This document shows positions 21,257 through 36,845 of a DNA stretch of 64,000 bases, in pieces. How positions within the stretch are numbered: position 1 is the first letter of the stretch; each line of letters starts with the position of its first letter. The translations under genes were made by a program, and so were the position numbers. The stretch comes from Ovis canadensis (Eukaryota > Chordata > Mammalia > Artiodactyla > Bovidae). The notes below the pieces were generated by a model, which made no database searches, was not told where the DNA came from, and saw nothing but the letters and a program-made list of their open reading frames with translations. Where the stretch lies: positions 3,928,501 to 3,992,500 of the forward strand of contig NC_091247.1 of assembly GCF_042477335.2 (NCBI RefSeq), given 5' to 3'.

Positions 21257-21760
21257 CAAAACCTGAGCACGGCCGCTCAGCGCAGCCCCTGTCTCAGATT
21301 TCCCTCCTCCTACCTTCCTGCAATCCCCTATCCCCGCCGCTGGAACCTGGGGCCCTGCCCGTCTCCTGGCTGGGGACCAATTCCAGCCAGACCCCTGGCA
21401 GATGGGAGGGGGCAGCCCTGCACCCGGCTAGGAGGGAGATCTGGGGGTCCAGGGTCCAGCCCACCATCCCCAGGCCAGGGGCTCCTCCATTAGGGGTTCC
21501 ACCCCACCTGCCACAAAGGAGCCAGGGGCCCTGACAGGGTGCATATCCTGGGCTTCTCTGGGACCTCCTGGGTGCTGGCTGCTAAGCTGAGGGTTATGAC
21601 TGGATGCAGCGTCCGCTAGGAGGCGGCTCTCAGGGTTGGGAGTTGGGGACAAGCCGGCCAGCACTGGTGAAGGAGAAAGGACCTAGCCCCGTGGAGCCGT
21701 GGAGGGTCAGCAGCAACCTAAAGGCAGGGAAATGATGTTTGAGCAGAAAGAGTCTTTTTG
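21257..21760. other. Unique intergenic, no gene seen
   Basis: GC-rich; no exon recognised. Confidence 0.4.
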
Positions 21761-21764
21761 TAAC

Positions 21765-22540
21765 GCCATTGATAGTGTTATCATGCACGCCCATGATGGA
21801 AAAACACAGCATACACGCTGAAAGAGAAGGAGAAGAAAATTTGCACCCCCCGACACAGGCCCTATTGATACGCTGCTCTATCCTTGCGAACTTCCTTCCG
21901 TGTGTAATTAACAAAATGGAATCATATGGTGTATACTGATTTTAAACCACTTTTTCACTTAAGATATCATGAACAGCTTCCTATGTCGATGCGTTTATTC
22001 GGCAAAACCTATTTTCTGTTCAGTTTTTTTTTTTTTTTTTTAGTAAAAAAAATACACACACACACAAATCCGAGTTTCTTTTATAGATAGCATTGAGGGT
22101 GAAGTCAACCCTCCTTCCCAGGCTCCAGAAACAACCGCTATCAATGGCTAGCTGTGCCTTCCTCGGATTTGTTTCTCTAAGCACCCACAAACGTACGTTG
22201 TGCTGTTTTTAAAGAGTCAGCACGCGATCGTGAAGCAAGCGTGTTTCACTCCACGTCAGCACTCAGGCCCCTTCCGGGTCAGTCCTTGTAAAGCACACTG
22301 GCTCTTCATGATGGCTGCTTGGATGACCGCGGTCTGGGTGTGCCAGCGGTCACTTAGCTGATCTCTCCTGGGAGGTTAGGATGGTTCCAGTGTTGTTGTT
22401 TTTTTTTCCATTTCCAGCTGGCTTCAGAAGATGACCCAGTAGCTAACCTGTGGTCCCTTCATGACTCTCTTTCGTGTGAATTCCTGGGAGTGCAGTTGAG
22501 GGTCTGGGGTGAGCACGTGTTGGGAAACCTATGTGCTTGC
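21765..22540. repeat. Old L1-like or related remnants
   Basis: 'aaaatggaatcatatggtgtatactgattttaaaccactttttcacttaagatatcatgaacagcttcctatg' is an L1-like motif. The rest is too diverged to assign. Poly(T) at about 22025-22042 and 22400-22408. Confidence 0.45.
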
Positions 22541-22541
22541 G

Positions 22542-22671
22542 GGACTTCCCTGGGGGTCCAGTGGTTAAGGCTGTGCTTCCAATGCAGGGGCTGCAGGTTC
22601 GATCCCTGGTTGGAAAACTAAGATCCCACATGCTGTGCAGCCAAAAAAAGAAAAAAAGAAAAATCTGTTCA
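22542..22671 (+). repeat. CHR-type SINE, short form
   Basis: 'ggacttccctgggggtccagtggttaagg...ggttcgatccctggttggaaaactaagatccc...gcagccaaaaaaag' with an A-rich end. Confidence 0.9.
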
Positions 22672-22679
22672 CTTCAACT

Positions 22680-24381
22680 GGGTTTCCAGGGTTCAGGGGA
22701 GGGAACACTGTTGGCCAAAAGGGTAGAAAATGGCCTCGGGAATTCCCTAAAGTCCTCTTGGGAAATAACAGGGAAGACCTGGCTTCCTGTACAGAATCCC
22801 AGGGAAGTGGGATGGTGCAGCCGTGACGGTCCCGTGCGTCCACTCTCCATCCCGGGGCCTTCCCTGCCTGACTGGGGGCAGCAGGAGAGACCCAAGACCC
22901 AAAAGAGTCTTCCCAAGGCACCTGAGCCATTGACTGCTTTGGGGGAGGACCCCAAGAGACATGGGAACTGAGCTTCGGAAAGATAATCTGTCTTGGATGA
23001 TCGGTGTGGTCTGGGGAGCCGGTCGGAGTGGGGAGGTCCTCTCCTAACAGGCTGGGGTCAGCTCAGCCACTGTGCAAATGCCTGGACGGACTGCCCTTGG
23101 GAGATGCATTTCCATGCCGACCACTGATTTCCATGGAGGGCCGCCTGGCCTCTCCCAGCGTGTCCCTCAGGGGCTGGCAGGGACCTGGGGATGTCACCTG
23201 AAGCTGCCACCACCGGTGGGACATTCCATCGGAAAACTGATTCAAATGTTGCATTCTGCTTCCTGATGTGACCAGTTCATTTTAATATTAAAATACCGGT
23301 TTTGTCATGTACCGCGGAGTAAATAGATCCTCCAAGTTGAGTTACGGACGCCACATCTGACTTGTTCCATCCACACCCTTCCAGTCCCCAGTAGCCGGGT
23401 CGGTGCCGCAGTCGGGCAACCCCTCATCTCCCGCACAACCTTAGAGGCCGCCGCTGACTCCACATTTTCCGTAAGCAGGGTCCCCTGGCGTCGCGCACTC
23501 AGCCTCACCGTTCTGGTAGGAAGGCCCTAGACCGGAGGGTCAGAAAACCTGGACTCTGTGTGATGTCACAGCCAATAGGCCTTGTGAGGGGGCCCATCAA
23601 CTCTGCCCCCAGGGCCCTTTCCCTTGGGCAGGAAAGGGAAGCCCTGGGCAGTCTTCTGGGGGCTGGATAGGCCTTCACATACAGGGACTCCACGCTGGGC
23701 ATCCCAGATGAGGGGGTGGTAGTGGGCTGGGGCACAGAGAACGAGCAGCTGGACTCCCTCCAATCGCAGCAGCTGGAGGAGCCACTGTACCCACATGGCT
23801 GGGCCCCCCGACCCCAGCGTGCTGAGTGAAGCCCTGCCATCGCAAAGGCTGAGATGCTCCCACGGGCCACAGCACAACTTGCTGGCTTGTGGGCAGATGC
23901 TGACCTGAAGGCCTTCTCCAGGACTGCGGCTCCGCGTGGGTAGCCCATCCTCCCTGGGACCTCCCTGGGGTTCCCGAAGCTGAGTGAGGGGTGGGCGCAG
24001 GGAAGGGGTGGCAGGGTGGCTCTGCCCTCCCCCGCCCCGCCCGCACCCTGCGGACTCTTCCCAGGAAGCAGGTTTCACAATCGGATACCTGCCTGTGCGC
24101 TGACCCCCTGTCTCTGCAGTGTGTGTGGAGGTGGGGTTTTGGCACCCTGCTCCGAGGCTGCAGCCCCCACTACCGCCCCACCACCCTGTCGTGGGCACTG
24201 GGTGGAGGGGTCGATGAGCGCAATCCCACTCTCCCAACCTCAGCAGAGGAAGAAAGACGCCTTGTCTTTCTTGAAGAAAGAGCTCCTCTTCCTAGCCCCG
24301 CCCTGCCACAGAAGTGGCTGAAATCCTGATATTAGAGTGGTTTTGTTTAGCAAACAAGGAGCATGCAAAGTAGTTCCCCCG

Positions 24382-24384
<3 letters not shown>
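22680..24384. other. Unique intergenic tract, no gene seen
   Basis: Open frames on both strands up to 223 codons, explained by GC content. No family features. Confidence 0.45.
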
Positions 24385-24415
<31 letters not shown>

Positions 24416-24440
24416 TGTGAGTGTGAGTGTGTGTGTGTGT
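24385..24440. repeat. (TG)n microsatellite
   Basis: About 56 bases of GT with three GA interruptions (gtgagtgtgagtgtgagtg). Confidence 0.95.
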
Positions 24441-24939
24441 TCCCGTCCTCTGGGAGGTACAGGCTCACTCCAGGTGAGCCTGACTCTGCTGTGTGGCTTT
24501 GGGCAAGTTTTCTTCCCTCTCTGGGCCACGGGGTCCCCATGGACGGGAGGAGGGGCCGGAGCAGGGGTCTCCAAGGGCTCCAGGGGCTCCAGTGGATCGG
24601 CTGCCAGAGGCTGTCTTCCTCGGACTTCAAGAGCAAGACCTGCAGGACAAGGATCTGAAAGCCTGCCGAGGAGACCAGACCACCTTAGTATGCAAATCCC
24701 AAGCCTCCACCCCACCCTCCACACACCTGACGGGTTTGTGCAGGGGAATTCTTGCTAAAGTAAACAGGAAGGGCCTCTACAATGAAGTACGCCAAGGGGT
24801 CCTGCCCAGCCAAACCCAGAGCCTGGGAGCCCAGGGATTTACCATTCCCCAGGGGCCTCAGAAACCTCTGGACTCAGCGTGGAGCACAGCAAACAGATGT
24901 CACTGGGAAGAAAGGCAGAGACTCAAAGAAGACCTGGAT

Positions 24940-25125
24940 CCAGTGACCCCAGCTCTGCACTTACCCGCTGGGTGACCTTGGGCAAGACGGGTGACCTCTC
25001 TGAGCCTCATTTACACCCTCTCTGTAACATGGGGTGACGACACCTCCTTTGCAGAGGGCCATGTGGGTCAGAGACAATGTCAAGCAACCTTGGGCCCAGC
25101 TTGGCACCCGGAAGTGACTCATTCA
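24940..25125 (+). repeat. MIR SINE remnant
   Basis: 'gctctgcacttacccgctgggtgaccttgggcaagacgggtgacctctctgagcctcatttacaccctctctgtaacatggggtgac' follows the MIR core. Confidence 0.8.
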
Positions 25126-25397
25126 GAAGTGTTCATCGCAGCGGGCCAGGCATGGGCTTGGTGCTGAAAGCCAGAGCCCAGAGGGAATTCTTTCCAGCAG
25201 AGAGGAAGCTTACCCACAGATAACTACTAGTCCAGGTTCGGTGTGTTCTGAGCTATAACCAAGGAGCCCAAGGAGCTCAGTGTTTAGAAGCAGGAGAAAA
25301 ACTCTGGCTGGAATGACCAAGGGAGGCTTCCTGGAGGAGGCAGCACTTGAGCAGGCCTTGTAGGACAGTCAGGACTTCAAGAGGGCATGTTCATGGC

Positions 25398-25535
25398 CTA
25401 GCAGCACTTACCATGTGCCGGGCCCTGCTCACTGCTGTATAGGCGTGGCCTCAGGGGATCCTCCGACAGCCCACAGGGAGGATCCATTCATCATTTTACA
25501 AAGGAGAGTCTCATGGCTAGTGAGGGGTCACACCT
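25398..25535 (+). repeat. MIR/L2-type remnant
   Basis: 'gcacttaccatgtgccgggccctgctcactgctg...catcattttacaaaggagag' matches the pattern of MIR3/L2-like ends. Confidence 0.5.
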
Positions 25536-25597
25536 ACTAAATCTCTTCTGCTGTATGAGGTAACAGTCACAAGTTTCAAGGATGAGACATGATATTG

Positions 25598-25907
25598 TTT
25601 TTTTTGGGGGGGAGGGGCATTCTTCTTTTTTAAAACTTATTTTAAAACATTAATTTATTTATTTATGGGCTATGCTGGGTCTTCTTGCTGTGTGCAGCTT
25701 TTCTCTAGTGGTAGAGCAGGGACTTCTCGTTGCAATGGCTTCTTTCGTTGCAGAGCGCCTACTCTAGGACACACAGGCTTCGGCAGTTGCGGCTTGTTGG
25801 CCAAGTTGCTCTGAAACACGTATGAGGTCTTCCCGGCCCAGGGATTGAACCTGTGTCTCCTGAACTGGCAGGCAGATTGCTTACTACTGAGCCACCAGGG
25901 AAGCCCC
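25598..25907 (-). repeat. CHR-type tRNA-derived SINE
   Basis: 'gggctatgctgggtcttcttgctgtgtgcagc...cccagggattgaacctgtgtctcctg...gagccaccagggaagcccc'. Confidence 0.85.
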
Positions 25908-25909
25908 TG

Positions 25910-26625
25910 GTGACCATTATTCTGCCTACCACGGTGATTCCATTAAGGACCTTGCGATGGGAACGGTCTCCCGGGTGATCCAGGTGGGGCCCAACATGAT
26001 CACAAGGGTCCTTACGAGAGGGAAGCCAGCAGGTCAAAAGCAGAGGAAGGAGGTGGGCTGATGGGAGGTCAGAGTGATGCATCTGGAGATGGAGGAGGTG
26101 ACCACAAGCTGCGGGATGCAGGCAGCCTCTAGATGCTGGGAAAAAAGAGGCAACAGAGTGTCCTTTGAAGGTTCCAGAAGGAACCAGCTTCCAGACACCC
26201 TGACTTCTACCCTCGTGAGACACCCTTTGGATTTCTGACCTCCACATCTGTAAGAGAATGCCTTTGTGTTTTTGTTTTAATTTTTTTTGGCCACGCTGCG
26301 ATCCCTGGGTTGGGAAGATCCCCTGGAGGAGCGCATGGCAACCCACTCCAGTATTCTTGCCTGCAGACTCCCTGTGGACAGAGGAGCCCGATGGGCTGCA
26401 GTCCACGCGGTCGCAAAGAGTCGGACACGACTGAGTGACTAAGCGCCACAAACTGCGCGGCATGCAGAATCCTAGCTTCCGAACCAGGGGTCGAACCTGC
26501 GCCCTTTGCATTGGAAGCGTGGAGTCTTAACCACTGGACCACCAGGGAAGTCCCCCTTGGTGTTGTTGGAAGCCACCAAGTTTGTGGTGACTTGTCATAG
26601 CAGTCACAGGAAACTGAGAGAGCCC
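25910..26625 (+). repeat. MaLR-type solo LTR remnant with two nested SINEs
   Basis: Fossil. The sense order 'ggtggggcccaacatgatcacaagggtccttacgag...ggaggtgaccacaagctg...tggatttctgacctccac' and, after a SINE, 'ggaagccaccaagtttgtggtgacttgtcatagcagtcacaggaaactgag' follows MST/MLT1-type LTRs. An antisense CHR SINE (about 26268-26556) is inserted, itself split by a sense Bov-tA (26293-26445): three layers. Confidence 0.6.
26268..26556 (-). repeat. CHR SINE split by a Bov-tA
   Basis: The antisense CHR begins 'ttttttttggccacgctgcg' and resumes as 'tgcgcggcatgcagaatcctagc...ggtcgaacctgcgccctttgcattgg...ccaccagggaagtcccc'. Between them is Bov-tA 'atccctgggttgggaagatcccctggagg...cggacacgactgagtgac'. 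Confidence 0.85.
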
Positions 26626-26829
26626 CCAGCTGTGCCCACCTGGCCCCTGCCTGCCGTCTTGTCACAGGGGTCTCTCGTGGCTGTGCCCGGCACTTACCAG
26701 TTTGGTCTGTCAGCGTGTCTGTGAGTGACTACAGAGCTTTTTCTGCTTTTCGAGACTGCACCATCCCTCCCCAAAGCCTCAAGCACTAGTTTATACCCAG
26801 TAGGTACTGAACAAATGCTGGTCAAATGT

Positions 26830-27391
26830 AAGTAAAGGGGTGTCTTTATTTTTATTTACAGCTGTTGAGAGGAGCAGGCTTCTGACAGCAGTAACTGCTG
26901 GTTTCCCTGTGGCCGGAGTGCCCGTCAGAAGTGGGGGTCAGCAGGCACGTTGGCTGAAGCAGAGGGGTGCTGGGCCTCCCACTGAGGCGGGAGATGGCTC
27001 TGACCATCTGTGGCGGCCAGAAAGAGGCCTGCTGAAAGCCAAGCTGACCCGATCCCCGGGGACAGCATATAGGGGAGGATTTCTCTGGGCCCACCTGGGG
27101 CTACTCTGGCCTCCTGGGCTCTGACAGGGGCGGTACTGAGCTCCTGGACCTGCAGACAGCATCAGCTTGAAAAAGACCAGCTGACACACTTTGTGGCAGG
27201 GGAAGGGTCGGTCCGGAGAGGGAAAGTGACTTGCTTGAGCTCACACAGCTATCTGAGTCTCGAAACAAGTTTGATGAGTCCTGTCCAGGGCTCCCTCCAG
27301 GAGACTGGGCATCTGGGTGTGTGAGACTGGCCTCTGCCCAGGTGGCACGGTCTCGCCGGCAGTCCGGCGGAGAGCCGGGCTCCGGGCAGCC
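26830..27391 (-). other. GFI1B: GFI1B 3' UTR
   Basis: About 0.55 kb between the stop codon (TGA at 27394-27392) and a tandem polyadenylation signal on the minus strand (AATAAA at 26856-26851 and again at 26850-26845). The sequence is unique except near the far end. The cleavage site is inferred to be about 15-25 bases beyond the second signal. Confidence 0.65.
26845..26856 (-). terminator. GFI1B: GFI1B polyadenylation signals
   Basis: Minus strand reads AATAAAAATAAA, two overlapping canonical signals. Confidence 0.6.
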
Positions 27392-31587
<4,196 letters not shown>

Positions 31588-31631
31588 TTATGTTTCAGGG
31601 CCTCCTCCTAAAATCAGAATCTGTTGACTTG

Positions 31632-31853
31632 AGTTGGATGAGTGTGCCTGCAGGTTCAGTCACTAAATCATGTCTGACTCTTTGCAACCCCGTGGTCGCC
31701 ACTCAGGATCGTGTCCATGGGATTTCCCAGGCAAGAATACCGGGAGTGCATTTCCACTTCCTCCTCCAGGGGATCTTCCCAACCCAGGGATCGAACCACG
31801 TCTCCTTCATTGGCAGGCGGGCTGTTTACTGCTGAGCCAGCAGGGAAGCCCCT
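31632..31853 (-). repeat. Bov-tA SINE
   Basis: Antisense full-length copy in GFI1B intron 1, starting 'gttcagtcactaaatcatgtctgactctttgc' and ending 'gagccagcagggaagcccc'. Confidence 0.9.
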
Positions 31854-31869
31854 TAAAGAGGCTTGAACA

Positions 31870-32270
31870 GTGTCCGCTTAAAGTTCGTGTCCACCCAGAA
31901 CCTGTGACTGTGACCTTGCTTGAAGATACTTTGTAGATGCAATCAAGTGAAGCTGAGGTCACACTGGGTTTGGTGAAACCCTAGATTCAATATGACTCAT
32001 GTCCTTCTAAGAAGGAAATCTGGACACACGACCCAGACACGCACAGGAAGAAGGCCACGTGGAGACGGAGGCAGAGGTTGGAGGGATGAAGCCCCAAGCC
32101 AAGGATGGCTGGCCACCACCAGAAGCTAGGAGAGAGGTCTGAAATAGACCATACCTCAGAACCCCCAGAAGGAGCTGATTTTGCCGACACTGACTTTGGA
32201 TTTCTAGACCCCAGAACCATGAAATAACCCACTCCTGTGTGTTAAGGAAACTGGTTTGTGAGTTTTGCTT
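31870..32270 (+). repeat. MaLR-type solo LTR remnant
   Basis: Fossil: 'gtgtccacccagaacctgtgactgtgacc...tagatgcaatcaagtgaagctgaggtcacactggg...tcatgtccttctaagaagg...ccccaagccaaggatggctggcc...ctagaccccagaacc', following the MST/MLT1-type order. Confidence 0.55.
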
Positions 32271-32296
32271 TAATATTTATTTGTATTGATTTAGTT

Positions 32297-32500
32297 ATTT
32301 CCCTGGTGGCTCAGACAGCAGAGCATCTGCCTATAATGTGGGAGACCTGGGTTCAATCCCTGGGTTGGGAAGATCCCCTGGAGAAGGCAATGGCAACCCA
32401 CTCCAGCGCTCTTGCCTGGAAAATCCCACGGACGGAGGAGTGTGGTAGGCTACAGTCCATGGGGTCACAAACAATAGGACACGACTGAGCGACGTGACTT
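32297..32500 (+). repeat. Bov-tA SINE
   Basis: 'ttccctggtggctcagacagcagagcatctgcctataatgtgggagacctgggttcaatccc...aggacacgactgagcgacgtgac'. Confidence 0.92.
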
Positions 32501-32504
32501 CACA

Positions 32505-32656
32505 TCAGTGGGCTGCACCAGGCCTCAGCTGCAGCTTATGGGATCTTTGATCATTAGTTGTGGCATTCCGGACCCAGTTCCCTGACCAGGGATCGAACGC
32601 AGGCCCCCTGAATTGGGAGTGCTGAGTCTTAGTCACTGAACCACCAGGGAAGTCCT
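32505..32656 (-). repeat. CHR-type SINE
   Basis: 'gcttatgggatctttgatcattagttgtgg...ccctgaccagggatcgaacgcaggcc...gaaccaccagggaagtcc'. Confidence 0.85.
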
Positions 32657-33629
32657 GGTGTTTTGTTAGAGCAGCTACAAAGCCTAACGTCCCTCGCTGC
32701 TCACTTGCTGGCAAGCCAGTACGCTCCCTTCTAGAAGATCCCAGATCAGATTGCTCCTGCCGCATACCGAGTTGTGCTGGGAACAGAGAATGAAGGCCAG
32801 GGGCACTTCCGTTTGTGACCCACTGTGGACCCTGCACCCAGAAAACGGCTTCCACATCCCACTGGAGTCTGCATTCAGAGACCATGGAAACTTGCCGTCT
32901 GAGCTCAGGTTTGGGAGTCAGATGCTCATGGGCTGGAATCCCATAACCTCTCTGGACCTGTTATCTTTTCTGTAAGGTGAGGCCTCCAGGTTCCTGGCAA
33001 GCCCACTGTATGCACTCAATGCCTATCAGAGGGGAGCCTGGCAGGTGGGCTGCAACAGGGGAGGCCACATCCATCGCAAAACCCGCACGATCATGTAAGT
33101 CGAGAGCAGATGCCGCCCTTGTCCACGGGCCAGCCCAGAGCCCGCTCTCCAGGGAAGGAGGGGCCTTTTCTCTCACCCTGTGGGTGGAGGGGATGGCTGG
33201 AGTTGTATGCGGGGCTCAAAGCCCGATGCTGGAGGCCTGAGGTCATTTCGGGCACACAGAAGAAGAGGTCAGTGTCCACCAATCCCAGAGACTGAGCGCT
33301 GGGAGCCCAGGCCCAGCACTCAGCCCGCAGGTCAGCGGCTGGGGCAGGGGCAGAGCCAGGCCAGCCTGACTGCCCGGTCCTCCTGGCTTCAGGTGCAGAA
33401 CCCTCTGGGGCACAGAGCAGCTCCGGCCCCTGCCCCCCACTTGTTTCACCTCCCCAGTCCCAGCCATGAGGGTCTCCTGAGAGGTCCTGGAAGAGAGAGC
33501 ATCACCAGGTGGTCCTCCGTGTGCCCCACCCCCAGGCAGAAGTTGAGAGGAATTACTCAGTCACTGCCAGTCTGACAGCAGCTCTGCGTGGGCCTGGAGG
33601 AGGAGTCACGCTGGGCAAGGCTGCGGGTG

Positions 33630-33710
33630 TGATAGGGCCAAGCGCGGGAAAAAGAGCGCGGGAAACAGCTCGCGGGGCGCTCCAAACAGCAGCAAGGCTC
33701 TGGGTGATAA
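33630..33710. promoter_or_regulatory. Intronic tandem E2F-like sites with GATA motifs
   Basis: GCGCGGGAAA occurs at 33642-33651 and again at 33656-33665, 14 bp apart, both exact E2F-type sites (TTTCCCGCGC on the other strand). TGATAG (33630-33635) and TGATAA (33705-33710) flank them. Confidence 0.4.
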
Positions 33711-34247
33711 GGCCGTGGCCTGGGGTGGGGGGCTGGGAGCCAGCAGATTAGAGGGCGCTTGGAGCCCTGCCTGGGGAGCCGTCCCCATCACCCCTTCCCC
33801 AAGGGGACAATCCAGAGCAGGCACTAACCGTGCCCAGCCCGCCTGCCCCTCTGGGAGCAGCAGGAGCCTGGGCTGCGGCCGCTCCGCCCTGGGGGCAAGG
33901 CTCAGGCCCAGCCCCCCCTTGATGGAAGCCTCAGTGTCCAGATCTGCTGAATGGGGATCACAAACCAACCTCCTGGGGCTGCTGTGCTGAAAAAGGACCT
34001 TTAATTATTCCAAGCGTGTAAGGGGCCCGGTGTGGTGCCTGGAGGGCCTCAGCCTGCGGAGCAGAGGCTTGGTAGGGGCGGGCACCACGTGGTCCTGGCG
34101 GGTCAGGTGGCATCCCCGGTGCCTGGGCTGAAGCCAGCGGGCATGGACGGGCATGAGCCCTGATTGGGAGCCGGGACATGCTCCAAGCCCCTCCCCTCTG
34201 GGCCCTGAAATGAGTGGGTGGGACCTGAAGGCCTCTGGGGTCCTGTC

Positions 34248-34340
34248 CAGCTGTCAGATTTTGACGTCAAAGGCCGGGCTGTCCCGCCATCTTCCCCAGG
34301 CTGTGGGGCAGCCGCGGCCGCCTTATCTTCCAGCGACAGT
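34248..34340. promoter_or_regulatory. Intronic candidate enhancer: E-box, CRE, ETS-GATA
   Basis: CAGCTG (34248-34253), full CRE TGACGTCA (34262-34269), RUNX-like ctgtgggg and CCTTATCTTCC (34321-34331). The last reads GGAAGATAAGG on the minus strand, an overlapping ETS/GATA site, with CTG 8 bases upstream of AGATAA. Confidence 0.45.
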
Positions 34341-36389
34341 CTTCTTCCTCCTGCCTCCCTGTCTCCCCCGACTCAGGGCTTCCCACACCCCCTCTTCCTT
34401 CCCCCTTCTAACTCTTGGGTTCGGGAGCACCCCCCTCTTCTGCCCCCAGATGAGGCCAGACCCTGGGCAGAGTGGGAAGAGACCTCCACACTCTGGAGAC
34501 AGGCCGGGGGGGGTGGGGCTGGGTTCCCCTCGCCTTTTGTTTTGGGGGAGCCTCCAAGACCGTGGTCTGTCTTTCAATCAAAAGATGATTAAAAAAAAAA
34601 ATAGCATTTTATTAGTCGATCAGCTAGAACCAGAGGTAGCTGTTAGCTCCGTTGAGCTAGAATACAGGGGGATACTTCTTGCAGCCTCAGCTCCGATGAG
34701 CCTGGCCTGTGAGCTGAGTAGCTATGACCCCATTTTACAGAGAAAGAGGTGAGGCTTAGAGACTGGCTCAGGGTCCCAGAGTGAGGCGGAGCTGGACTCA
34801 GAGGTCCGTCTCTCAGGCCTCCATGCTCTTGACCATCAGACCGCTGTGGTCAGTAGTTCAGGACAGAGGGACCTGAGCTGACCAGCTAAGGAGGAGACCC
34901 GGACAGCGTGGGGTCATCAGCTCTGACCCCCACCAGGCGAGGAAGGGAGTGATCATTGTCGCGGGTCACAGGGGGACACCCAAGGCTGACTGAGCCACGT
35001 GGCTTGTCCAGGGCCTCGCAGCGGGGCTGGGCCCATCGCCCCTGCCCTGCAGGGCCTGGACTCCTGGCCCCGCGCTCTGCTGGACTGCGTGCGATCCTTC
35101 CAACACTAAAGATTGCCTGCCTGGAGCAGGGAGGGGAAGGCTCCCTGGAGGGGCAAGAGTGGGGAGAGGGGGAAGTCAAATTCTCTATCTTTGGTCTTTT
35201 TAGGAACCCAGCCGGCCCCACCTGGGTTCATGAAGAATTTGGGGTGGAGAGGCTGGCAAGAGAACAGACTTCTTTTAGGAAGCTTCCAGGACCACTTGGG
35301 CTCAACCCAAGGAAACCCTTGAGGTCAGCTGATGGGAATTCAGGTGACAACACATCGGCACTTCTGGGGCTTGGGGGCACTGAAATAAGGGAGCAAGGGG
35401 GTCCCTGGGTGGGGGAAGGTTCCTCGAGGCTTACTCTAGTGACACTCCCACTCCCCACCCCCGCCCCTCCCTCCCTAGAATATTTTCTCCGCTAAGCCTG
35501 GCATAGTGACATGGCACAGCCAACCCTCCAGCTGAGCCATCAAGCTCTCCGTGGGGGCCAAATGCACCCAGAGAACTTCCTTCTGGCCCCTGTGAGCTGA
35601 GTTTAAAAAAAAAAAAAAAAAAAAACAGGAACCAATCACCTATACTATAGTTAATTAACAACCACACCGTTTTGATTCACACGAACCTGTTCTGAGAAAG
35701 AACTAAGAGCAGAGATTGTGAAAGACCAAGATTTCTTCATAAAACAGAGGCCTTGATGGTATCGCAGCCTCCGGAAAGAGCCTCGTTGTTAATATCCCTT
35801 CAGAAAGCCCCAGTCCTGATAGAGGGTCCCCCCCGCCCCAGCCCCAGTCAGACTCTCGGCCAGTGCTTCTGAAGGGGGGCAGCCCTGCACCCTGACTTCC
35901 ACATGGAGCCGGAGCAGCTGGCCTGGGGTGCGACCGAATTGATTGCAAGTTCTGTGACCTTGAACTTGACCTCGTCTGCCGCCAACCTGGGGCTTGGTTT
36001 TCCTATCTCTCAAAAGGACGGCTGGATTAAGAGATTTCTAAACTTCCCTTTCACTCTAAAATCCCATGCTGGGGTTCGTTGTCTCTGAGCGCGGGACTGA
36101 CCCACCTTGACTAAGAAACTCATCACGAGGGTTCCCTTTTTGGGAGGGTTGAGAAAGCCTCCGTTGTTTCTCAGCGTCTGCTAGGAGGGACCCCTGGACT
36201 TCCTTTATGTTTGAAGACATGACTCAAGGGGAAACACAAACAGACAAACAAGCCAGTCATTCCATGTAGGAGGCAGGGGCATGGGTCCTGGTCTCTCTCG
36301 GGGCCCCAGCAGGGAGTGGCCATTAGTTCTACGGGAAATTTGGAAGGATCTCAAAAGCCTCTTTGTAAATTCAGAGAATGTAATGTCAA

Positions 36390-36522
36390 AAAGGATCCCT
36401 GGTGTTCCAGTAGCTAAGACTCTGAGCTCCCAATGCAGGAGGCCCTGGTTTGATCCCTGGTCCGGGAACTAGATCCCACATGCTGCGACTAAGACCCACC
36501 ACAGCCAAGTTAAAGAAAAAAA
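36390..36522 (+). repeat. CHR-type SINE
   Basis: 'ggatccctggtgttccagtagctaagactctgagctcccaatgcagg...gaccca ccacagccaag' (spaced) with an A-rich end. Confidence 0.8.
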
Positions 36523-36845
36523 AAGAATGGATGAATCCATCTCTGGGTATATATTGCAAGCAGGGATTTGAACAGATATCTGTACCCCCAGGTTCATAGC
36601 AGTATTATTCACAATAGCCAAAAAAGGCGGAAACAACCCAGATGCCCGTTCATGGATGAATGGATAAATGAAATGCAGTCTAGACATACAAAAAGAATAT
36701 TATTCAGTCTCCAAGAGAAAGGGGATACTGACCCATGCTATAGCATAGATGAACAATGAGGTCATCATACTACTTGAAATTAAGTCAGACACGGAAGGAC
36801 AACTACTGTATGATTCTGCTCACGTGAGTTGCTTAGAGTAGTCCA
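36523..36845 (+). mobile_element. L1 3' remnant
   Basis: 'ccaggttcatagcagtattattcacaatagccaaaaaaggcggaaacaacccagatgcccg...aaaaagaatattattcagtc' is the sense L1 3' region. Confidence 0.85.

Larger units (their letters stand above)
32660..36385. other. GFI1B intron 1, mostly unique sequence
   Basis: Long repeat-poor stretch with candidate control elements at 33630-33710 and 34248-34340, an MIR/L2-like piece at about 34725-34830 and an A-run at 35605-35625. No further exon recognised. Confidence 0.5.

Noticed and set aside
23566-24237. 223-codon minus-strand frame
   Set aside because: Several overlapping frames of similar length occur on both strands here; no domain, splice or promoter context. 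GC-driven.
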